DNA of 64,000 nt from Linyphia triangularis (taxonomy: Eukaryota > Arthropoda > Arachnida > Araneae > Linyphiidae): positions 11,039,346 through 11,103,345 of the forward strand of contig OZ021725.1 of assembly GCA_963978545.1 (NCBI GenBank), read 5' to 3'. The stretch's first letter is position 1; each line of letters starts with the position of its first letter. Positions 24,351 to 35,289 of this stretch are shown one piece after another. Both the position numbers and the translations under genes were made by a program. A model generated the notes under the pieces. It was not told the DNA's origin. It saw nothing but the letters and a program-made list of their open reading frames with translations, and made no database searches.

Positions 24351-24471
24351 CTTTTCAGTAATAAGTAAATGATAAAGACCATATTATTACTAATTAAAGT
24401 TAGCTATGTCAGAAAGCGAAACACAAACTAACTTTTATAAGTCTTAAAAAATAAAATTGTTTGGATAATTT

Positions 24472-24660
24472 TTAAAAAACTACATGCCTGTGAAAGGTTA
24501 TTGAATCCACTATTTCAAAATCAATCTTGCATCCAAAACCAGTATAGTATTTTGGCATTTTTTCGGCATTCAAGAAAATACAGTCTCCAGCTTTCAAATG
24601 TTTAACCTCTAAGTCAATGAAAGAATTTTTCTCCGGTTCCGTTTTGAATGCTGTCGTCAC
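24472..24660 (-). other. short open frame inside hAT-1, unassigned
   Basis: A 62-codon frame upstream of the recognised transposase and in the same orientation. It could be an N-terminal remnant separated by about 120 bp of decayed sequence, but no zinc-finger or other hAT N-terminal motif is visible. Unproven. Confidence 0.25.
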
Positions 24661-25072
24661 GTGACCGCACTGTTCGTATTACTAGGTTGCCATACAGACT
24701 TGGTCTAGTTGGTTTATTCTTAGTCTATGGGTACTTTGGTTACCTATTAACAGGGCACTTGGACTTTGGCCAAAACGCCGAAAACTACGGCATTCTTTTA
24801 CCTTTTAAGGAGAATTGGGGTGAGAAGGGCAGGCGCGTCATTGCATATATTCTTTGGGAGGGGAGGGCAAAAATGTGATTTTCTGCCAGGAAATTAAACT
24901 TTTTCTTAAAAATTTGTATCTGGAAATACATTTAAAAAAATTCCAAAATCTTAGGGAGAGGGGGGGGGGGGGACAGGGTACTCATGAAAACCCTTTTATC
25001 CAGTGTAAGTTTCACCCTCATGGAGGGGGCTATAGCCCCCCTAGCCCCCCCCCCCCCATGAAACCGCCTCTG

Positions 25073-25080
25073 AGCTACGG
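25073..25080. repeat. 8-bp target duplication of hAT-1, right
   Basis: agctacgg, identical to 22625-22632. Confidence 0.95.
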
Positions 25081-25500
25081 TACATTCAATTCCGAACACA
25101 GCGTTAATTCAGGCTCAGAAAGTAAACATCGGAAGCTTACCGAACAGCAAACGATTCTCGACGCAATTGAATTCGATTCCATATTTCGTTTCGTTAAATA
25201 GTGTCACGGAATAAATATCTAGCAAAATCCAGCCGACCAATCGCCTGATCGAAATACCTTGAAATTTCTCAAATGATTTAGGTGTTGCCACCTTTTCCAA
25301 CCTGAATTATCGCTGTTGACAAATTAAATTAAATAAAAACAGAACGTTAAAAATTAATACGTCAGTGTTTACAAATTTATACAAAATAAAATAGAACTTT
25401 AAAATAAATACGTCACTGTTTAACAGAATAAAATAAAATAGAACTTTAAAATAAACACGTCACTACTTACAATTATCTACAGATGTTCTTTTATAACAGT
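25081..25500 (+). repeat. R5 repeat, copy A, right part
   Basis: Aligns with 29255-29640 across ttcgaacacagcg-like, ctagcaaaatccag, gatttaggtgttgccacctt and acaaattaaat. Here a unit of about 50 bp ending aaataaatacgtcactgttt is repeated about three times (25344-25475). Confidence 0.8.
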
Positions 25501-26493
25501 ACGAATTTAAGTTTGAATTTGAATAGCTTAAATAAGAATTTAAGTGAATGGCGAGTTGAATTCAATTAAAAGTTGGAATTGTTTTAAGAAAATATCGGAA
25601 AAGTTTCCTCGTCAATTTATCCTCATCTACTATCATCAGTTTCAATGCAACATGTTTTGATTGCAGAAATATTAAAAATTTTCATTTCGATAAATGCAAA
25701 ACTTAAGTTCGATATTTTTAATTTTTTTTTTACCTCTATCAAAAATTAACTTAAATATCAAAATAAGGGACTTCACGATTTGCACTTAATAGAAAACTAT
25801 TTATATCCATTATATTCCAAATCAAGAATTTCTATACGGCAAAAAAAATTTCCACGACGGTTCATTCTCAGATCAACAAATCTGATCCATTATTATTCTG
25901 CATTGAATTACATCTTCGAGATTTGGATCTGCTTAGACGCAGCAAAATATGATCGCCATTTTTTTTCTTCATCCGCGCATTGTTCTATATATATATAGAC
26001 AACCGCCATTTCCGTAAACACTCTTTTGAAAATACAAAAACGTGATTGGTCGGATGATTTTGGAAGCTTCAATACGATATTACTTTTTGAGGAATCAGCT
26101 CCTGTGCTCGTAATAATAGACCCCGTTTTACCGATTCTTAGTTGGGGGAAAATCTTTCAGAAAATTGAATCGTAATGATATGAAATTTGTATAAGTTTAT
26201 CTATCTGAAAAAGAAGAAGAAAAAAAAAACCGGTGAACGGAATCGACAAATAATTGTACTGTGTTATGTAAGAAAGAACCAAGCAATGAGTGTTACTGAA
26301 TAAGCACGAATGCGAAAACCTTGTAAAGTGTTAGAGTATATATTTTTTGCACATTATTACTCATTAAGGTCCACTATTGACATTTCTGCTGTGTACAACC
26401 CAAAATTTTATTTTCAATCCTCGACAATCCGTATTTTTTATCCCACCAACGGCATCTGGCAACGGCTTCGTTTTCCCAGCGTTAAGCAGTCTA
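25501..26493. other. no recognisable gene
   Basis: About 1 kb, AT-rich. Open frames at 25780-25998 and 26310-26507 match nothing I know. Confidence 0.35.
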
Positions 26494-27142
26494 TGGGCGA
26501 TTACTAAAACTTTTGGTATCTAATCGAACTTCATTCTAAATTCTTTATAGAGAAATATTTGTACTTTGGGAATATACTGGTCTGCCGGAAAAAAAATGGC
26601 CGAAACTATTCAAAAATCGACTATGAATGTGTTGAATTAAATCCGATTGCCAAATATGTCATAACTTGCCAAAAAAAGTAATATTCTTTTTTTGCGTGGA
26701 AATCCACCACTCTAATTTTCAATTTCGAAGGTTGCAGACGATTGTCTTTCCTGGCGCTAATATCTTTGATCTTTTAAAAGTCAGCCAAATTGGCAATAAA
26801 TATTGCGTCATCAATGGCAATGTTTATCGCCAGCTTGGCTCGCAGTTAAAAGATGGAAGCATTTTTCGTCAGAGAATAAATATCGTTTGCACTCTTATTC
26901 ACTGAAAATAAAAGAGTTTTGGGCTACCATATAAAAACAGAATGTTCGTTATTTGGCAAGTTATGACATATTTGGCAATCGGATTTAAATTCAACACATT
27001 CATAGTCGATTTTTTAATAGTTTCGGCCATTTTTGACCCGACAGATTAGTGAATTTATGATCTAGTAACGTTTCTCTGTATCGTACAAAAAATTCAGAAT
27101 GATGTTCGATGGGGTACTTAAACTTGCAATCACCTCTCAGAG
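26494..27142. mobile_element. PAL-1, copy 3 (diverged)
   Basis: Retains tggtctgccgg, aatggccgaaact, attgccaaatatgtcataac, agccaaattggcaataaa and gaatgatgttcgatgggg. The central CRE-like core is degraded (attgcgtcatcaatgg). The outer left end is poorly preserved, so the start is approximate. Confidence 0.8.
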
Positions 27143-27226
27143 TATATGTAGAGTGTATTTTTGAAGGTTATGAAAGGAACTCTATGTAAAGGATAATTTG
27201 GTTCTCTGTAAGCGAAAATATGTTAA

Positions 27227-27462
27227 TGGCTTGAACTAAATCCGATCGCTAAATATGTCATAAATTGCCAAATTACGAACATTCTTTTCGATTTGCTAAT
27301 CCACCTTTCTTTGGTTTTCAACTAAGAAGATAGTAGACAATGCCACTTTTTGGCGCCAAATACTGGGATCTTTAAAAGTGAGTCAAGTTGGCGAAAAATA
27401 TTTCGACACTAGTGATGTAATATTCGATGAGGTAACTAAACTTGCAGTTGTCTCTCTCGGGT
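27227..27462. mobile_element. PAL-1, copy 4 (internally deleted)
   Basis: Runs from gaactaaatccgatcgctaa through agtcaagttggcgaaaaata, then jumps from near the dyad centre to the right terminus attcgatgaggtaac ... ctctctcggg. One arm is mostly missing. Confidence 0.7.
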
Positions 27463-27621
27463 TATTAATAAACAATCTTAAAATAAGTTAAGGCAGTCTG
27501 CATAGGAAAATTCTTTTGAGGACATTTTACTTACAACTACAAATTGTATGTGCAATGCAGTCATTATAAATTGCAGTGTAATTACGTACTTCACCAGCCG
27601 CAACAAGTTGTCACATTAAAA

Positions 27622-28145
27622 GTCAGAGAAGTGACTGGAAATTTATGCCCTCATTGGCATTCTTTATAGAATGTAGAGGAATTCTAGTATATTGGTCTGT
27701 TGGAGGAAACATTGTCTAAACTGTTCAAAAATATTCTAATGTATTGAATTAAATCCGAAAGCCAAATATGTCATAATTTGCCAAAAAATTAACACCCTTT
27801 ATTTTGTTTGGTAACCCAATACTCTTTAATTTTTCACTTAGGAACGAACCAGACGATATGACTTCTCTGGAGCCAAATACTTGCATATCTTATAAGTAAG
27901 CCAAGTTGGCAAAAAATATTACGAGAGTAAACGAAACAAAAAAGGTGTTCATTTTTTGGCAAATTAAGACGTATTTGTTTAAAGGATTGAATTATTAGCA
28001 TTCAAAGTCTAGTTTTGAACAATTTCGGTCATTTTTAACCCTGCCGACCAGCATATTCATAACTTAGCATTTCGCTGTATTCTATGCAAAAAAATTTCAG
28101 TATAACGTCCGATGAGGTCCTAAATTTGTATCCTCCTCAAAATCT
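27622..28145. mobile_element. PAL-1, copy 5 (diverged, centre deleted)
   Basis: Starts gtcagagaagtgactgg. Contains aaatccgaaagccaaatatg, ccaagttggcaaaaaatatt and cgatgaggtcct. The second half of the centre is missing, and the right end abuts a tetranucleotide repeat. Confidence 0.7.
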
Positions 28146-28147
28146 GT

Positions 28148-28351
<204 letters not shown>

Positions 28352-29110
28352 GTGTTTTTTAAAAAATCACCAGCGGATCAAATCTGTAACCCATAAAAAT
28401 CCGCGAAAAATAGATTTTTTTTTAAATAATAAGATGTAAAGAAAATAAAAGCATCGATACCTTATCAGTACCATGGTTCGGAAAGAAGCAATTGACCGCA
28501 AATCGATTTGAGTTGAATGCATTTTGAAGTGAGTGTTTGTGATGAAACGGCATTATGCAGACAACAGTTGAAGCAACCTTAAAAGGATTACGGTGTAGGA
28601 AGGGAATCCATAGTTCACCTTTAATCCATAGTTCGCAAACTGGAGTGGCTTCCTGACTGCGATTTGATTTAAATAAAAAGGAAGTTTTTCACTTAACTTT
28701 CGTTCACTGGTAGCCTCTACTTTATTTATTTTTTTTTTTCGTTTTTTTTTTTTCGTTTCGTATATACATTGTATTCTCCGCTAAAAAGGGTGATCCATAC
28801 TTATACGACGATCACAGAAAAATGGCCTCAAATGCTGATTTTCACTTCTTGTGATATTCCAACGAAATAACTTTTTCATCAAATGAAAATCAATGAAATG
28901 AATAAAATTAAATGAAAATGAATACCATTAATCGTCATGAAATCATCAATAAAAACTAAATACATTATTTCAAAATCTGTTAATATGCTTTTACAAGAGT
29001 TATTATACCAGGAATGAACATTCATTTGTGTAGCAGATGTTGTGAACAAGGAAAAAATGAAGAATCAATACTGCGAGGCATTTACAAGCGGACAATCTAT
29101 GTAATAATTA
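28352..29110. other. no recognisable gene
   Basis: Includes low-complexity T-rich sequence at 28720-28760. Nothing supported. Confidence 0.35.
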
Positions 29111-29640
29111 ATGTTACGGAATTTTCAACGAGGTAATGATAACGCAGTATTTACTAAATTAAAAAATACAATTTGTTTTTCCTTCTCAGCCTCACAAAAT
29201 ATCTTCAAACAAAAGAACAATTGCTATCAAGCTTCAATACAAGCTTCGGTAAGTACAGCTTCGAACACAGCGATAAGTCAGACACCGCGGAAGTAAACAA
29301 AACACCCGATAGTTTCCGAAAGGCAAACGATCTTCGACTCAAATCCAAGATTCCATCAATCGGTTATTTTTATAGGTTGGCAGCAAAAATTTCTAGCAAA
29401 ATCCAGTCAGCCAATCACCTGATCGAAATGCTTGGAAATTTCCCGATTGATTTAGGTGTTGCCACCTTTTTTCTAACCTGTGTTATAGCGGTTAACAAAT
29501 TAAATAAAATAGAGCATTAAAAGAAATACGTCATTATTTACAATTATATACAGAATAAAATGAGGTAAAATTAAAATTTAAAATAAATTCATTACTATTT
29601 ATAATTTTAAACAGACGATTTTTTGTAACATTATTTATTT
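29111..29640 (+). repeat. R5 repeat, copy B (empty site for hAT-1)
   Basis: Collinear with 22496-22632 plus 25081-25500, but with no hAT element: agcttcgg at about 29248-29255 sits where copy A has agctacgg on both sides of the transposon. An open frame of 115 codons (29173-29520) is not conserved in copy A, so I do not call a gene. Confidence 0.82.
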
Positions 29641-30597
29641 TTAACAAATGTTTCAAATTACACCGCATGATAAACAAAAGCGATTAGTGTGATCAAATTT
29701 GGAATGGAAGTAATTTTATTCTGGGTGGAAAAAAACTGAGATTTTAATTAATAACCGTTTTTATTACGCTTTCATGAAATTGGAGATAAAAAATAGCATA
29801 CATGATTATATTCCGATTCCAAAATTATCCAGAAATGTGGATACACATCGACCAAACCTACACTCCGAGGGAATTCACCTTACCTGGCTACGTAAACACA
29901 ATTTCATTCCCGTAAACAAAAAAACAAAAAAAAAAAATCGCGAGCATTCCAAGTTCACGACCATCAGAAAATGAACCTTTTGTTTACCTACCGGAGATAT
30001 AAATACGATGAACGGTCACGACTGAATGAACATAAACTGAAATGAAATGAGCTGGAAGGAGAAATAGCCCCATCGCAGAAATTGCACATAGAAGCAGTAA
30101 ATATTTTGATGAAATCATTTTTTAATCAAGGGAAAGTTTAAATATTGGGAGAAATTCTGCCAAATTAACTTGGATATACATCGGCGGACATTCAAAATAT
30201 TTATTAGAGTAATACACTTCATCGTATTGTATTTTAATAGAAGTTTTGTGGCTTTAAAAACATGATTAATTTTTTTTTTTTAAACTTAATGAGGTTTTGC
30301 CTTGTCTTAATGGTATCTAAATTTTGGGTTCAATGCTTTCCTAATAGAGCGTATTTGTATGCGAACTCAAACATTTAACTCATTTAATAAATATTTAATA
30401 GGTCTGAATAGAGCACGAATAAACTTTATTACTGAAATTTTCCTTCCACTTTACAAATAAAAACCTATTTATTTTCCATTTTAAATTAAACTAGGGATGT
30501 GAAACATGTCGAAATTAATGCAAACACTTTATACTTTAAAATTTGGAATGGTTAGGTGTAATTCATCGTTTGCTCATTCATACTTATCTTATATAAT
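29641..30597. other. no recognisable gene
   Basis: AT-rich. Nothing supported. Confidence 0.35.
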
Positions 30598-31965
30598 ACT
30601 AGCTAAATACCCGTGCTTCGCCACGAAATTTTACCATGTCAATATGCTAGCCAGCTGTGAGGCCCCGCGTTGCGGAAATCCGTCATTGGTGTAAAGGCCC
30701 TAATTTTTGGCGCTTCGCTCGCAGGAAGGTTCATCGCAACGCAAAATCGAGCTCGCTTCGGTCGCTGAAAAAGTCATTGATACATAATCACAGGCTTACT
30801 TAACTCGTTCAAAGGTTCATTTCTATGTAAACATGAGCTCGCTTTGCTCGATGATAGGTTCATTGCTGCATAAACATAACTTCGCTTCACACACTAAAAA
30901 CTAATTGCTACGTAAAGCTTTAATATTAGAAGCCACTCTATTTGTTGAGAAACAATAAAAAAATTCTCCGTTAATAACTATAATACTACACCCCTTTAAG
31001 AGTATTTTAACACGTGAAGTTTGTGAAAAGCAAAATTAGAAGGTCAAAACTACTTATATTGAAACTTTCAGAGCTCCAGGCCTATTAGAAGTCACTTTTT
31101 GTGAAAATATTAATTAAAAATTCATTAAAAAAACAAATTAAAATTTTAATGTTCTTTTTGACAAAAGTTCAATTAGAAGGCCAAAACTATTTGTGTTGCA
31201 AATTTCAGAAATGTAGACCAGCTAGAAATCGTTTTGTAAAATATTTGTTAATTTATTAATTAAAAAACAAATAAAATTTCCAAATTCTGTTTTTCTAAAG
31301 TTTAATTTGAAGGCCAAAACTACTTATGTTGAAAATTTTAGAGCTGTAGCCTTTTTAAAAATCATTTTGAAAAATATTTATTAATTAATTAAAAAATTAA
31401 TTAAAAAAGAACTAAATAAAAATTTAGCATTCTGTTTTTCAAAAGTCCAATTAAAAGGCTAAAACTACTTATGTTGAAAATTTCAGAGCTGTAGTCCTAT
31501 TAGAAATCGTTTTTTATAAATTAAATATTAATTAATTAAAAAAAATAATTAAAAAGGAACTAAATAAAAATTTAAAATTCTGATTTTCAAAAGTCCAATT
31601 AAAAGGCTAAAACTATTTTTGTTGAAATTTTCAGAACTGTAGCCCTATTAGAAATCGTTTTGTAAAAAAATTTGTTGATTAAGAAAATTAATTAAAAAAT
31701 AACTAATTGAAATTTTAACATTCTGTTTTTTAAAAGTTCCATTAGAAGGCTAAATCTACTTAGGTTGAAAATTTCAGAGCTGTATCTCTATTTAAAGTCA
31801 CTTTGTAAAAAATAAATCAATTAAAAAAATCAATTGAAAAAGAACTAATTAAAATTTTAACATTCTGTTTGACATACATAAAATTAGAAGGCCAAAACTT
31901 CTTATGTTGAAAATTTCAGAGCTCTACTCCAATTTAAGTAAGTTTTTATAGATCCACAGACAGAC
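30598..31965. repeat. repeat starting ctagctaaatacccgtgctt, with seven internal modules
   Basis: The start ctagctaaatacccgtgctt followed by cgccacg resembles a motif common at the edges of dispersed arthropod repeats (from memory, family not certain). From about 31020 a module of 133-149 bp, centred on aaggccaaaactacttatgt and tttcagagctgtag and separated by aattaattaaaa tracts, is repeated seven times. It ends near gatccacagacagacacaca. No coding sequence recognised. Confidence 0.7.
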
Positions 31966-31984
31966 ACACAGCTTGTTTTATCTT

Positions 31985-32345
31985 GATTTATTGATGATTA
32001 TAGAAACCTGTGTAAAAGCGACCTTTAAGCGACAGCCTCGGCCGTCCTTAAGCGACAATTAGTGACATCCCCCAAAACTTTATAGAACGCTTTATCATCG
32101 AGACCAAATCCATCTGCCAAGTTTCAACCAGATCTCTACCAAACATCTCTATCAGTAAAATATGCGGCAAACTACATTTAAAATTTATTTATTGAAAATG
32201 AATATGAATTTATGCATTCACCCGTCCAAACATACTTTATTTATTCCGATTAAAATTATTTTGGCGACAGGAAAGAATTAAAAAAAAAAAATTATTGGTT
32301 AAATGGGATTTACTAACGATTATAGAAACCTGTGTAAAGTTAGTT
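31985..32345 (-). repeat. R4-related repeat
   Basis: Contains aaaagcgacctttaagcgac, acatcccccaaaacttt, accaaatccatctgccaagt and tatgcattcacccgtccaaa, all R4 features in reverse. The motif gattatagaaacctgtgtaa occurs twice (about 31988 and 32318), giving a local duplication whose first member serves as an empty site for the hairpin below. Confidence 0.7.
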
Positions 32346-32501
32346 GTCCACTATTGCTGAGCAGAGCAGAGTGGATTAGATTTGAGCCAATTACAAGGCT
32401 ATCAACGTCCATTGTAGCACGAGGCTCGTGCTACAGTAGACGTTGGCAGCCTTGTAATTGGTTTTAGTCCACTCGCTCTGCTCTGCTCAGCGATAGTGGA
32501 C
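32346..32501. mobile_element. foldback hairpin element, about 156 bp
   Basis: A near-perfect palindrome: gtccactattgctgagcaga at one end and its complement at the other, with ccaattacaaggct and agccttgtaattgg inside and a tight loop at gaggct (about 32420-32425). Comparison with 31997-32012 shows that the sequence from gttag to ccaatct was inserted between two copies of taaa. This suggests a 4-bp target duplication and an element of about 32341-32511. Confidence 0.82.
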
Positions 32502-32520
32502 GCCAATCTTAAAAGCGACC

Positions 32521-32528
32521 TTTTAGAG
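32521..32528. repeat. 8-bp target duplication of hAT-2, left
   Basis: ttttagag, repeated exactly at 33857-33864. Confidence 0.92.
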
Positions 32529-32729
32529 CAGCGTTAGCCACTATGCGGCCCGCGGGCCAGATTTGGCCCGCGACATATTTTTCTGCGGCCCGCCGCCACC
32601 ACAGAAGATAAAAAAAAAAAAAAAAAAAAAATCAAATTTCACGCTACGGACTTTTTCGTTTACATAATTGTAATTTATCCGAAATAGTATGCGTTAATTA
32701 TGTAGAATAGAATTCTCCACTACGTGCTC

Positions 32730-32860
32730 GAAGAAACTATACGAAGCTTTCAGCAAGGTGGTTTTCACTAAGAATAAATGCAGGAAAAATGTAATTGAAT
32801 CTCATTTGGAAAATTTATTAAGATCGGCTGCAATAAATACTACGACAGACAACGACTCTA
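32730..32860 (+). pseudogene. hAT transposase C-terminal scrap
   Basis: In the 32758-32946 frame, residues about 10-31 (NVIESHLENLLRSAAINTTT) resemble the end of the GTF2IRD2/Charlie-like hAT dimerisation region, where family members read roughly LTDEHLESLLRVATT. The sequence is then interrupted by the nested inverted-repeat unit. Short, so the call is tentative, but it agrees with the hAT ends and 8-bp duplication around it. Confidence 0.6.
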
Positions 32861-32875
32861 TCTTAAAATGGTGTC

Positions 32876-33517
32876 GTGGCACTGGCGTACATGGTTTTGG
32901 CGTACAGCTAAAATATCGTGGCTTTAGGGAACAATGCCGACTTTAACACCTGCTAGGGAGAAAGAGAAGGAGGCGTGTCAATTTTACTCGTGGGACGACT
33001 TTTGGGGCGCCATTTCCCCTTTTTCTGTGGATGATGTCCTTTTTTGCTATGGTTGGATTTTGTGAGAAGATTTTCGAGAAATTTGAGATATCGTGGAAGA
33101 CATCATATTTTATTTGAATTTTACTTTATTATTTTATGAAATTGTAATTTTTTTTCAAAATATTTTAAATGGCTGGGGTTTGGACTGGAGCTTACTAGCC
33201 AAAGCCCTGTCTATTTGTCAGGAGGCATTCTCAGCCCCCAAAGACCCTTATCGGCACATCAACGTGACATTCAAAACTTAGAAGAGCGGCCATATTTGGT
33301 CACTAGTATTTGGTGATAGAATATAGTATTTGGAAAATGGACTGGTTCAGTATTTCAACCTATCCCTCTCCCTCTAAAAAGATATCACAATGAGAAAAGT
33401 GTTTCTGGAGGAAGGGAGAGTCAAAACAGGTGCAATGGGAATCTGTACCCTAAAGCCACGGTGATCTTTTAGAATTACGCCAAAGCCACTGTACGCCAGT
33501 GCCACGTAACCCTCAAA
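32876..33517. mobile_element. inverted-repeat element nested in hAT-2
   Basis: Left cgtggcactggcgtacatgg and, further in, cgtggctttaggg return inverted at 33450-33515 (ccctaaagccacggtgat, gtacgccagtgccacg), about 60 bp arms. No clean target duplication was identified, so superfamily is unknown. No coding recognised inside. Confidence 0.7.
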
Positions 33518-33856
33518 ATAAATTGAACACCTTCGTCTCACAAATTATATCAACTAATACGGAGTAATCTGGCAGTACAGTTAAAAAACTTTTATTAAAA
33601 GTTAGGTTAAGTCGCATTAACACGTTGAAATTAAGAATTTACTTCTTTTTTAGACTTTAATTTACTATTAATAAAAATTATAATTTTTTAATTAATCGAT
33701 AAAAATAATCAAATAATAATTGTAATTTTATTAAGATAAAAAAAAAAAAAAAAAAAATTAATTTCAGTTTAATAATAATTAAAGATACGTATTTAATTGT
33801 ATCCGGCCCGTGAAAAGCTCCAACACAAGTGATTCATTTTCTAAAGGCGAACGCTG

Positions 33857-33864
33857 TTTTAGAG
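33857..33864. repeat. 8-bp target duplication of hAT-2, right
   Basis: ttttagag, identical to 32521-32528. Confidence 0.92.
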
Positions 33865-34070
33865 ACAGCCGCCACCGACCTTAAGCGACCATTAGTGACA
33901 TCCCTCAAAACTTGATAGAAAGCACTATCATCGATATCGAATCCATCTGCCAAGTTCCAACCAGATCAGATGACGGCAAGAGGGTTAATTAGGACTCCAC
34001 AAATTTGTCCGGCAGCCACACAAAAAAGAACGGAAGTCAATATAAAGGAAATAAAAATTAATCCCGTCTA
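33865..34070 (-). repeat. R4 repeat, 5' part
   Basis: ttaagcgaccattagtgaca, cgaatccatctgccaagtt, gatgacggcaagagggttaa, tccggcagccacacaa and gaagtcaatataaagga match R4 in reverse. Together with 31985-32345 it seems to be one R4 locus opened by several insertions. Confidence 0.75.
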
Positions 34071-34519
34071 GTTTCTTACAGACATACTTAATATTTTTGG
34101 CACAGCGACAAAACGACAAAAGAAAATAGGAAAAAAAAAAAAAAATAAAGAATCACTCCATTTACGAACAATTTCTAATTACCGGAGGGCTGCAATATCA
34201 CGTCAAGACATTGAGTTTAAATCTCTCTTCTCCAATATCCTCACATTAATCTCCCGACGAATTGAAGCACCAAATACACAAAGAGCACAAAAATATCTCA
34301 TGGTCAAGCGCGCGTGTGTCGTCTGGCAGCGTGCCTCCTTATGGAGTTGTGATCGATTAGGGCCTTCGATGAAATGAATGACCTCAATAAGGAAGGGCCT
34401 TTCGATCAATAAGGGGGATTAGAAAAGAGGAATTTCCCATTCGGAGTGTTGAACTTTCGGTGTTTGTTTATCACACTCGTCAAGAAAGAAGGTGTCAGTT
34501 AAGGGGGATGAAGGATACA
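34071..34519. other. no recognisable gene
   Basis: Less AT-rich around 34200-34440. A 68-codon minus-strand frame (34203-34409) is not recognised. Confidence 0.3.
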
Positions 34520-35173
34520 GTCCGAGAGGAGACTGGAAGTTTAGGTACAATATCGTTTGGAGTTTTTTATTGAGTGTGGAGAAATGTTAGTAGATCGTGA
34601 ATCCAGTGGTCTGCCGGGACAAAAATGGCCGAAACTTTTCCTAAAATAGACTTTGAATGAGTTGAACTAAATTCTATTGACTAAATGTCTTATTACTTGC
34701 CAGATAATGAATATTCTTTTTTATGTGGTAACCTGCTGTTCATTAATTTTCAATGAGAAAGAATGCAGACGATATTTATTCGTTCGAGAGAAATACTTCC
34801 GTGTTTTAAAAGTGAGCCAAGTTGGCGATAAATATTACGTCACTGATGACGTAACATTTATTGCCAATTTGGCAGACTTTTAAAAGAGGAAAGATCTTGA
34901 GGCCAAGAAAAGCAAATCGTCTGCAACCTTCTTAATTGAAAAATAGAGTGGTGGGTTATCAGACAAGAAAAGAATGTTCATTTTTTGACAAGTTGTGACA
35001 TATTTGGCAATCAGTTTCTGTTCGACTCATTCAAAGTCGATTTTTGAATAGTTTCGAGCATTTTTGCTCCGGCAGACTAATGGATTCACGATCTACTTAC
35101 ATTTCTGTACATTCTGTTAAAAATTCAGAATGATGTTCGATGGGGGGCCTATATTTGTAATCGCCTTTTAGTC
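34520..35173. mobile_element. PAL-1, copy 6
   Basis: Left end gtccgagaggagactgg. Centre attacgtcactgatgacgta at about 34828 with a perfect CRE-like dyad. Right end ccttttagtc. Both termini are diverged. Confidence 0.88.
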
Positions 35174-35289
35174 TTATACTTTGAGTGTCCATCAATATGA
35201 TGTCACATAAATAGATGTACCTTAAAATTTAGTGCTACAGTATTCTACAACTATTGCAAAAATCAGTGGTGAAAATGTTGATGGCTTTA

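Larger units (their letters stand above)
22633..25072 (-). mobile_element. hAT-1 DNA transposon, decayed, 2440 bp
   Basis: Ends cagtggcggttc (left) and, inverted, cagaggcggttt (right), 10 of 12 bases matching, followed inward by G-rich segments typical of ZMYM1-type hAT ends. The 8-bp target duplication agctacgg is exact. The paralogous R5 copy at 29111-29640 is an empty site without the element. The transposase lies on the minus strand and is broken by stops, a frameshift and loss of its N-terminal half. It is therefore dead. Confidence 0.95.
32529..33856 (+). mobile_element. hAT-2 element (tRNA-flank-like GCGGCCCGC type), 1328 bp
   Basis: The left end cagcgttagccactatgcgg followed by cccgcgggcc is typical of Charlie/SPIN-like hAT ends. 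The right end inverted reads cagcgttcgcc and further in cacgggccgga. Exact 8-bp duplication ttttagag on both sides. It sits in an R4 copy whose sequence (aaagcgacc, then agacagcc) is continuous when the element is removed. Only a scrap of transposase remains, and another inverted-repeat unit is nested inside. Confidence 0.9.

Noticed and set aside
29173..29520. 115-codon frame as a gene
   Set aside because: It lies in repeat R5 and the equivalent frame in R5 copy A is not maintained.
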